Origin: Euglena gracilis
Lineage: Eukaryota; Euglenida; Euglenophyceae; Euglenales
NCBI GenBank assembly: GCA_039621445.1
Contig: CP154956.1
Span: forward strand, 81,092,474-81,156,473
DNA length: 64,000 nucleotides
Direction: 5' to 3'
Of the stretch, positions 11,101 through 22,200 are shown in pieces. How positions within the stretch are numbered: the first letter of the stretch is position 1; each line of letters starts with the position of its first letter. Position numbers and translations under genes: made by a program. Below the pieces are notes generated by a model. The model was not told the DNA's origin, did not search any database, and saw only the letters and a list, made by a program, of their open reading frames with translations.

Positions 11101-14100
11101 TGACCCGTCCCTTTGTTCCCCCGAATTCATTTGTGCATTATTACATGTCACACATTTCACACCTTCGTGGTTTTCCTTTCTCCACACAACAGAGAGCAAA
11201 AACTGATTGCCAGAATTGTACCGCCCCCCTGCTCAAACAATAACTTCTTAGCCTCTTCCAAGCGCTTCCTTTGCCAACTGATCATACAGATGACTTGTTT
11301 TCCAGAAATCAATTTGAAAATGTTTATCACACATGTAACGTGAGCAACCCATGCCCACCACCACCCTGGAAAAAAATGCAACAAAATACCTCAAAATACC
11401 GGGCATCTGGCGGGATATGTCGCCGACAGCCCAAACACTCTTGTGTCGGTGCTCCCTGTGAAGAGTGAATGAGAGAATTTTGGTGTGCCCATGCTTTTCT
11501 GTCCACGCTTTTCTCTTCTGCAAAGAAATTTCTTGAGGGAAGCTAAATACCAAAAGAGGTAAGGAGGTGAAACAAAGGTTAATCAGGGGGCAATATGTGC
11601 TAAACAGACCCCAAAACATGTGCCTAAAATACGCGCCAATGTGTGCCAAAAATACATAGGAAAAGCATGCCATTTTTCCGGAATGGGCCATTTGGTCATA
11701 TTCAGGCCCAAAATTTTTTGTGAAAAAAACAAATTATAGAGACCATTAAAAGATTTAACGTTTGGGGGGACACCAGCTCACTCGGACAAGTCATCATCTT
11801 GAATTGTTGTGAAAAATTAAGTGGGCATTAATGAACATGAGAGTGGGTAGAGCATTCCATGAGTGGGGATTTACCCCCCGCCACGTCCCGCATTGTTTCT
11901 GGGGCTTTGATTTAGTGGTCAAAAGCGGTCAGAATATTTTTGCATTGTTCATTGCTAGTCGACCCTTGCCAAGCACTCCCCCAAAGCCCTGCCCACCGCT
12001 GGACATCCAAAGACTTTACATTTCATTTGTTTGCTCTCACCGAAATTGCCTGCAAATCATTTCTGGGGCACAAATGGGGGTTTCGGGATTCCCATGGGGG
12101 TGAGAGGGAGGTCGCGCAAAGAGCACCTCAAAAGGCCGGACGATGCCGAATGGCAGGAATGCATTCGACTCGTAATCATCGAAGGTCCGGCGCGCTTTGC
12201 CCCTGCGTATCGAGCACCGGTGAACAACACACGACCAGGCTGAATTTGATCAATCCGGGGTCTCAGAGTTTCCTGGAGTGCCTGCAAGCAGGCACCCCCC
12301 CCCAGGCGGTCTTGTTTTGAAATTCAGCCTGCACACAACCACAACAATTCAGCCTGCATGCCAAAAATCATTCATTGCACTGCATTGTCAGGAAAAGGAT
12401 TTGATCTGATTTACAGCACTCCACCCCTTGCAATCCACATCCTCCCCTTCTTCCCTGCTCGGTCAGTTGGCAGCCCAAATGTTATTTCACCGGTGTGGGA
12501 CCAGAGTGTTTTCAGGACTCAAGGGGTACCCCATGGGGGAGGGTCCGGAGACCCACTTTTGGGGTGTCAATTTTGGGGTCGAAAAATTGCGGCACTTCAC
12601 ACCGGAAAAAAAAGGGCAAAAGTAGACAAAGCCCCGCTTCCAGTGGCAGATCCACAAGGCCCTCAGGGGTGCCACTAGGGAGGATCCAGACCCACCAACC
12701 CCCCCCCCGGGTCCAACCTTTAAAACATCCCTGTGTGGGACTCCACCTGGTTTGGATCCAGGCAGAATCCAGCAGCCTTCAGCGGTAGGACACCCCCCCT
12801 CCACATCACGCCCTTTGCCCGTCTTCGCCCGTTGTCCCCTTCGGCTGGTCACCTGATGGGCGACACGGTTTTATATGATTTGATTCCAAGGACGTGCGTT
12901 TTTTCAAGCATTTTTTCAAAAAATGAAGGAAGAAAATCAATATATATCAAGTCATGTCAATAATAATTTGCAATCTGCTTCATAAACTCAGAATTTGCAA
13001 ACTCTGCGACTTTTATCACTTCTTGTTTTAATTCTTGCAATGAGCTTAACATTATGATGGCGATACTTAAAAAAAAGTCCTGCTTATTTGCGGAACGCAA
13101 TCATAATAATGTAGCCAATCATCTAAAATATCAAACCCAGCAGCAAAATAAGGGAATATAACACCTGAAATAATCTGCGTAGCGGTCAGACACCTCCTGG
13201 CACTTCTGCAAGAAAGCAGCCTCTGTGGCCTGCTTGCGGAATAGCTCATCCACAACCAGCCTTTTCTGTTGGCCGAGACATCAACTCTCCACCGATGCAA
13301 CTAAAACAACCTGATTTAGATGTTTAAAAAAAAAACTTCGTTCTCTGTCCAGCAATTTTCAGACATCCTCCAAAGGTCACCAATAGAGCTCAAAAAATGG
13401 GTGCCAGTTGAGGAAATGGCAAGCCAACTGAAGAAACCTAAATGTGGGTTATCTTACTGGCACTTAACAAATACAAAAAAAAGCGGCTGCAACACCATAC
13501 AGCAACGCGGGGAGACACAATACAGCCCGGAAATGCAGACACAGCCCCGGCTGTGCGGCCAGTGACCGCCGGCGCGCCGGACGGAAAGGCTGGGCTGATG
13601 GGCAGCAGGCCCGCCACATCCGCTGCGGCGTACTGGACGACGTCGGGGGGCAGCGGCCGCTGCAGCCAGATGTCGGCCACCCTGTGGGCCGGGCCCAGAT
13701 GGGTGGCTGGGAAGTGTGGGCGGACAGGTTTAGAGACTCCAGGGGTTTTTTTTTAATCCCGGGGGGGAGGGGGGCCCCCCCACCCCCCCCCCGGGGGGGG
13801 GGGGGGGTCCTGGGGACCCAATCAACTTTCCCCGAAATGCGCCGAAATGGCCAAAATCGCGAAAAATGCTAAAAATAGCACCTTTTTCAAAAATTTTCGG
13901 CGTCAAAGGCGCCAAAAAGTTTAACCCACTCCCCCCTGGGGGGACCCCCCAGAGGGGGGTCTCCCCCGGGGGGACCCCCCAGGGGGGGGGGGGGCTCGGC
14001 CAGACCCACCCTACCCCCCCCGGGTCCAAGACTAAAAAAAAAACCCCTGCTCCAGGTCCTCGATAAGATTTTGAGAAGCAGCATGTGCCAAAAAACATAA

Positions 14101-16191
14101 CACATATTTTGTTGCACGATAGAACCTTTTCGCCGCAGGTTGTGGAAAAAAGGAAATAATTCACATGAACTGAAGGAGTTTTCATGCAACTGGCGTCCTT
14201 TCACTTGTGTGTATGTTTGTGCTTTTTTGAAAACCCTTGTTTTGGGGGGGGTGCAGACACAAACAGGTCACTTCGAATCTAGCTCACAGGCCATTTCGTC
14301 AAGCCCCAGGCTTCTTTTCAAAACCTCCCAGGGGAGGGGGGGTCCACCCCACCCACCCACCCAGCCCAGCGTGCGTGGGAATGAACCATCCCCCAAAGTC
14401 GGACCGTCCAAAGCCCTTTCCCCAAAAAATCCACGGTGCTTCATTCCAAAACTCAGACATACAATTGGCACCCCCCACTGGATCCGCCCTATACCCACCT
14501 CCCTCCCCTCCGCTGCTCCAAGTTAAAAAGAAGCCTGTTAGGACCTGGTCATATATATAGCTGAACATATCATATGACTGGTCATATATATAGCTGAACA
14601 TATCATTTGATTGGCTGCCCTCCAGGTTGTTGATGGGGGGAGGGGTATTAAAGGTGGGGGGGATGGGGACAGATTTCTCAACAAGCACACATAATAATAT
14701 TCGCAAACCCCACCAGCATAGCATACTGGCGCATTTGGTCATGCACTTGGCGCTTGACCTGGGCCATCTCTCCTGCAACAGGAATGCAAATGCAAATTAG
14801 CCACTTCAGATCATCCTGGCCCTTCCTGAACACCCTTTGGTACGCTGTGCAGTATCCGTAATTCTCCAACGTGGCGTCCAACTTGGAAACACAACCCGGC
14901 CCTCGGGTCGCGATGCAGAACGGCCGAGGCCCAGAGGGGGTTGGCGGCGCACCGTTGCCGCCGTAGCGCCGCATGCAGTCCTCGAGGCCGCGGATCCGCT
15001 GCACCCCCTGCTTCTTGTAGTACACCGCCGACAGGCCCTCTGTGGAAGCGGCAAAACACTCTCAAGGATCAAAAAACTTGCGCAACTGCAACGAGAAAAG
15101 GCCCAAGAACGGCCCTCCAGGCAGATGAGGGGTCGGCGGTGTTTTCAGAGAAACCTTTGGGACTGCAGCGAGGCACAGGCACCGCGGACCTCCCCTCTCC
15201 CCGTTGCGCAGAAGGAGGTCCACAATCTGCAGGTCCCACACGCCACGCAGCCGCACTCCATACTGGTGGAAGAGGGCGTCGGCCACCAGGGGGGAACGCT
15301 GCTGTGATGCCCATCACTTTCCACTGAATGCACAATCACTGTATTCTATCTGGGGAAACCATACTTCTGCTGCTTTTTAAAATTTGACTGGCTTTTGGCC
15401 TTCGATGGGTACAGCGAAGCTTGCACGTTTTCAATTAGCTTGCAAAGATACTGGCGTAACATTTGTTATGACAATTAAAACACTTTTTGGATGTCCCAAA
15501 TTGGAACGAGGGGATGCTTAAAATGGATTAGCAATTCTCTCAGAATCGGGGGGGGGGGGGCACAACACAAACCCTCTCGAAAATGCAAAAACAAAACACA
15601 AATAAACGCAAAGGATGCTAGTTGCATGTAAATTCCTTCAGGGGCTCCCTGAGTTGTACCATTTCTGCTAATTTTAAATCGAAATGTTTTTCCCTCAGAC
15701 GTTGAAAAAAACCCATTAAAAACTGAAACGCAAAAAAAACCACCAAAAAAAACTGAAAGCATCACCCCCTCCCCACACAGAACCCCAAACAACGTACAGA
15801 GAGTCCTTCACATGGTCTCATAATGCCACAAAAGCAGATAATCGCCTAGAAATTTTTTGAACCAAGGGAAAACCCTGCGATTCTGCCGAACCCCCCAAAA
15901 ATGCCTGATCTGTCAAAATTGTTAAGAACAGCTCACCCACTACCCACTTGAGTTTCTCTCCTGGTCCTTCCAAAAACACTGCCGCATCAAAATCCGAAAG
16001 CCTAAATCACCTCCGAGCAGCCACGACCTCGACTGATCACAGGTGTCCCCCTGAACACTGTCCTGTCGGCAATCAAACATCACCTTAGGGAAAGAGGGGT
16101 CTTCGAGCAACTCCTTCAAACCCTGCGGAATTCCCAAAATCAATGCACATTGGCTGTGTATGTGTGTACGTGTCGCGGTTTGTAAGACATC

Positions 16192-16241
<50 letters not shown>

Positions 16242-19200
16242 TGGGTGGGTGGGTGGGTGGGTGGGTGTGGGTGTGGGTGTGGGTGTGGGTGTGGGTGTGG
16301 GTGGGTGGGTGGGTGGGTGGGTGGGTGTGTGGGTGTGTGTGCGTGCATAAGCATGTGTGCACACACATGGGGAATATGGGAAGATGGACATGCGTGGGCA
16401 CGGTTCCAGTGAAGCAATGCTACAACCAGACACCTGTGCAAACGCAGCCTCCTTCAACACCAACACGTCCACCAGGTACACTGTTGAGGCGGTGGCCATC
16501 TGCAGCAGTGTCAGCTGGCCGACCCTGAAGGACAGGTGGATGGGTTGTGGGGCCTCCACTGGATTAAGAAAATGCATTGGAACTGACATCTGCAAGGCAT
16601 TGAAAGATTGGTTTCACCCCTGGTCTCTTTGTCAGAATAAAGAGAATGTATGTGTTTGCTGACTTAAAAATCTTTGTGTTCAGGGGGCACATACATGATG
16701 CACTACCTTAAAAACCAACTTTGACCTCATATGCTGCACAAACACCTCCACTCCGCCCCATTCTGGCTCCACTGTCCTCCTGTCTCAGAAATCCCGACTG
16801 TTAAGACCTCAAAAAACAAATTTTATTTTGGAAACTTGCCCAAATGCGCAAATGGACCACTTGCATTTGTTTCTTTGCGCAACTGCGCAAGAGAACCATT
16901 TGGGAATACAACAAATACAATGTTGGGGAGGGGGTCTAGAAGAAGAATACAAGATAAACAACAATACAATTTCACAGCATTAACTTTCCAGCTCCAAACA
17001 GGCTGGGAGGCTGTTGCTTGCCAACTAATTGTCATTGTGGTGAGTCAAGCAGAAAAAAGAAAACTAAAAGTACCCGAAAACTGACCCCAAAACCCAAACA
17101 AACTGCAGTTGTCATTCCCAGGCTAAACATGAAACGGACACACACTGGGGGGATTTCCATTTTGTTATTCTCACTCCCAAACATCTTTCTTTTAAAACAA
17201 CTCCATTTCCCTCTTTAAACGGAGGGGAGGGCAAGCCTCCCACCCGGCAGCACGGCAGGCGAGGGCGGGGACCGGCTGAGGTTGACGCCCTCGCAGTCCA
17301 CCGCCACCAGCGGGTGCTGCCGGACGGCGGCGGCCACGCCCCGCAGCCCGGCCTCATCCGTGATCTCCACCACAGCGATGGGGGCTGCGGGGGAACGCAT
17401 GACAGCCCGAGAAGAGAGGAAGGAAGAGGGAAGAGAAGAAGAAGAGAGGATAGAGAGAGAGAGAGGGGGACGAGAGGAGAGGACAGGAGAGGGGGGAGAG
17501 GAGAGGAGAGGGAGAGGAGAGGAGAGGAGAGGAGAGGAGAGGAGAGGAGAGGATGAGAGAGGAGAGGAGAGGAGAGTGGAGAGGAGAGAGAGTTATTGAT
17601 ATTATATGATATTTATATTAGAGTATATTATATGATATTACAGTACGATGTATTATATTAGATGAGATTAGATGTAGATTATAGTGTTTTATGTATATTA
17701 TATGATATTATAGTATAGTTAGATTAGATTATACCTATATTATATATATATATTATATGTATATTAAGCTATATTATATTATATTATATGATATTATATT
17801 ATCTTATATATATTATATTGATGATATTTTATATTGGTATTATATTATATTATATTATATTATATATAATGTGTACTATATCCATTATATTATTATATAC
17901 AGGGCGGTCCTGAAGCAGATATAAAAAAAACTCTGTTGTCCCAGCACACTCAATAAAAATATACAGGAAAATGGGCAAATAAATTTGGCATTCTTCGGTG
18001 AGAACAGGTCGACATCAGGGAAAAAAACTGATTCTTGGCATGCTTGGACCATCGTCCATCCACCCAAATCATCAAAAAATGTGTTTTTGGACACCTCCAA
18101 AATGCCCGAAAAGGCCCAAATCCAGCTGGGTTGACATTTTTCAGCCAGATCTTGGAGGTGAAAAACCAAAAAACTACGTTCAAAAACCTGCTTCAACCCC
18201 AAGCTTTTGCCTGAGGACCCGGGGGGGGGGGGTCCGCTAGCTGGGCATTTTGCTGGCAATGAGAAAAAATCACCGGTCCCCCCAGGGGGTCCCAGGCCTC
18301 CCCCAAATCCCTCCGGCACTGCGAGTGAAAATGGAAAAGGGTGTTCGATGTGTTTTTTTTAGGCTTTATTTCTAGATCATTTTGTTCCAAAAAAAGGCAA
18401 CAACATACACGTTGGAGGTTTTGGGGGGCCAAAAATTCTGGCGCTTTGCGCCGGTCGCTCATTGGAGAAAACTCTCCACCAACTGGCCCTCCTTGCAGAC
18501 CCCCCCCAGGGGTCCGCTAAGATATCCACTGGCCAAATTTAGACTTGCTCCCCCATCCCTCCCTTCCTGAGGAAGAAATATGGGGAAATGCCCTGAGAAG
18601 GCCCGATTTTTTTGTGGTGTCCCCCGGGACTCGTAAAAAAGGCGTGCAGTGGACCTTCGGGGTCAGGTTCTTGCTGAAGGTTCAAAAACCCAAACCCGGG
18701 CCTCTGGCCCAGGCCCCCCCCAGTGCTTTAGCACCCCCCCCTGGGGGGTCTGGCCCCGGACCTACCCACGCACCCCCCTCCCCCCTGGGGGGCCTTCTGA
18801 CTTAAAAAGAAGTCTGGTCCACAATCCTTCGTCTTCTTCTTCCTCCACTACTAAAATGGTTTCTTCGCCACAAACCACATGATACAAAAGTGAATGCTTC
18901 ATTTGCATCGACGGACTAACAAATAGTCGTAGAATGTTGCGTGCGCCTGAGCACAGCACACCTACAGGCGCTGGCGGTTCTTCCTCCGCGATCTGGGGAC
19001 CCTGTGTTGAGAAAATGAAAATCAAAAGCACAGAGGTGGTCAGGATGCAAAAGTGGGCAAATCTCAACACAAATTGTGAAATTCAAAAATCAGGGAACCT
19101 CTCGGGGGGGGGGGATGCATACCATTCACCGAGCTTTGGTGTTCGGTGGCAAGATCAAAACCTTTTTTGCAAGACACAATCACCCGCTGTACATTCCACA

Positions 19201-22200
19201 CAGAGGCTCTTTTAGGATCCGGGGGGTTCGGCCCACCCCACCCACCGACCCCAGGGGGGGGACCGGGGGGGACCCGGGGGGGGGGGCTCTGGGGACCCAC
19301 TTTTGGGGGTCAATTTTGGGGTCAAAAAAAAGTGTTCGCGCTTCGCGCCGAAAACAGAAGGAAAACCAGGGTACCCACTCGGCCCAGCCCCCCAACCCCG
19401 AGGAAGGGATTGCTTGGCCAGGACCCACCCACCCACCCTCTCTCCCCCCCTGGGTCACGAAACTTAAAAATCTCTGATTCCGCAACAACAACAACACACC
19501 CCGCTACTCCCCTGAAGCAAATCCTCAGTAGCTTCGTCCAATAACACTGATGAAAAGGAAGGAAACAGGTGCCTTCCGTAATACTGACCGCGCTGACTAC
19601 CATTGTGCCCTGGGTTGAGCATTAGGCTTGAACTGCAAAAGGGCCTTGAGCAAAACTGTGCAAAAATAAATGCAGTTGTGCAACAAAATGCGATATGAAG
19701 AAAATGAACACAGTTTGCAAATGCCAAAAAAAAATCCCCAAAATAGACAAAAGAAAGTGACACAGACACAAAAAAGCGTACATTTTTAAATAATTGGAAA
19801 AATTTAAAAAATCATTGAAAAGAATGCAAAGTCCAAAATAGCATGGTGAAATAAGCAGAATTACAAAAAACAACAACAACTAAAACACAAAAAACAGGCT
19901 TTGAATTTTTTTGGCAAGATTGAAAGAGAAATCATTAAAAAATGCGCAACCATGCAAAAACAAAAAAAACAAGGGGGGGCAACCATGCCGGTGGAGATTT
20001 TTTTTGAAATGATCCAGAAATGTTGATTTTTACCCATCCAGGTTTGTTCCAACCAGTTTTATTCACTCCCCCCCTCCAAATAAGATCCTTCTCTCAAGAA
20101 GACCCTGTTGATTTTCAAAAAAAATGCACCTCCCCAAAAGGCGTCCCAGGTTTTCACTGCCGATACCAATAATGAACCACCCATACATTAATTAGAATGT
20201 TTTGAAAATTAATGAACCCCCTTTTCGAGGTTATCCGCAGCCAGGGGAGTATGCAGTCAAAAAAATGCAAAAAATGCAAAAAAAATGCAACTTGCATAAA
20301 ACCCCTGAAAAAAGGCTGGAATATAACAGAGTTTTGCTGCCTAAAATCAGGGCAATGCCGGTGTACCTGTCAATGATTCACAAAGAAGACCTGGAAGGCA
20401 ATGGCAAACACTGAGACCCAAAAGACCCCAGGCAACTGCAGAGGGACCAGAGACAAAACGTGACATATGGCGACCAACTACAAATTTTTTTTTCCAGGGC
20501 AAAATATTTTATGCAAAAAAATGCAAAAAAAAATGCAGAAAAATGCAAAAAAAATGCAAAAAAATGCAAACATATGGCGACCAACTACAAAATTTTTCTC
20601 CAGGGCAAAATATTTTATGCAAAAAAATGCAAAAAAAAATGCAAAACATGCAAGTTGCATATCCCCCCCCCTGTCGCAGCCCCCTCCCCTAAAGAAAAAG
20701 GCCTGGGGTTGTCAGTGGGGGGGGATATGTCTCATTCACCGCCGTACCTCAGTCAATGGTGCGCCACAGGCAAACCCAAATTGTTTTGCAGACTGCAATG
20801 CGTTTTCGGTGACAATTGAAAAGGAGGGTCCGAGTCTGTGCCAAGGGATATCGTGCCAGCACATAAGCATGGAGAAAGAGTCATCTGTGGAATGAACACC
20901 CCCCTGTTGTGTTGGGCGGGGGGGGGTGCCCTGACAGAAAGAGACACCTCCATTGCTTTCAGGGGGTGGTGTGTCGCCACCTTCATCTTCTTCTTCCTCG
21001 TCACCACCATCGTCAGGGCTGCTTAGTGACTCCCCCGGGGGGGGGGGTCCAACTCAGAGGCTGAAAAATTTGGGTTGTCTGGAAAAAGGCGGTTGGCTGA
21101 CCCCCTCCCTCCCCACAGGGATCCTGGGATGGAGCTGGGCCCAACCCGGGGTCGAACCGGGTGCCAAAACAAAAAAGCGAAGCCGCAAAAATGTCCAAAA
21201 AAAACTGCCAATTATGCAAAAAAAAATCGATTTTTTTTGACCCCCCAAAAATGTCCTGGACAGCTTTTTTCCGACCCATTTTTGCCCATTTCTGACCCAT
21301 TTGTAGTCCACTTTCGTACCCCCAAAATTGAAAAATCCATTACCGTCCAGCCGCCCATTGGGCGGCTGGAAATAAAAAAATCTCGTTGATGTGGGAGAGT
21401 GGGGTCCGGGGCTGGAAAAAGGCTGCTGGTTGGCTGAACTCCCCTGGCTGGGGGTCAAATATTCTTAAGCAACGTCCTGATCATCATCATCCGGCAACAA
21501 AGCGCTCTCCTACAAAGGAGGTGAGGGGCTCTCGCAAAGAGAAAGGGATGAGAACAGGGCACACGGTCTCTGTGCAATGACGGGAGAAAATCAAAGTCTG
21601 GGGGGCGAGGAAGCATTCAAGCATGCAAATTACACAAAGTCACTTCACAGATTTTTTCAACTCCGTACTCTTTGGGGTGCTTTGGTTGTCATGGCAGTCA
21701 TCCCCGCATCAGTCAGTCATCCCCAAATTCATATTCCGAAGTGTGCGCGCGTCCCAAATGCCACCCATGCTTGTGCTTACCAACCGGGGGGGGGGAGGGG
21801 GGGGTGGGTGCTATAGGGTGCCTGCCCCTAGCAGGCACACCCCCCCCCGGGGGGGGGATAGGGGTCCGGCCCGGACCCAGAAAATTTTCATTGAAAATTG
21901 CCGTTTCCGGGCCCCCGGCGCCTTCGGCGCCGGGGTCGGAGGGGGGTGCCTGCTAGGGGCAGGCACCCCCCGAAACCCTACCCCCCCCCGGGGGGGGGGG
22001 TCGGAACGGGTGCTATGGGGTGCCTGCCCCTAGCACCCACCCCCCCCCCCCGTGGGGTAGGCACCCGACTAAGCACAAGCCTGATGCCACCTCAAGGCTT
22101 TGAGCGCCGGAGGCCACCAATCAATTGACCAACGAACCCTTCCTTCTCTGGTGGTGTCTGCAATTTCCCTTCCCCTCTGACACGGTGCTCCCTCCACCCC

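Noticed and set aside
12031-12243. Plus-strand frame REHLKRPDDAEWQECIRL
   Set aside because: The minus-strand reading GKARRTFDDYESNAF fits the phases of the exonuclease gene and its GT-AG borders.
15940-16595. Long His/Thr- or Val/Cys-repeat proteins
   Set aside because: These are translations of the (GT)n tract at 16193-16352. The same applies at 38710, 45497, 50105, 52734 and 57639.
17384-17400. ATG at 17400 as start of the exonuclease
   Set aside because: It opens MRSPAAPIAVV, but in-phase acidic exons extend upstream to a better start at 23619, and CCCCCGCAG at 17385 is a good acceptor. It stays the fallback if no upstream cDNA is found.
20230-20660. CRISPR-like array
   Set aside because: Units are uneven A-rich runs without constant spacers. 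The genome is clearly eukaryotic.
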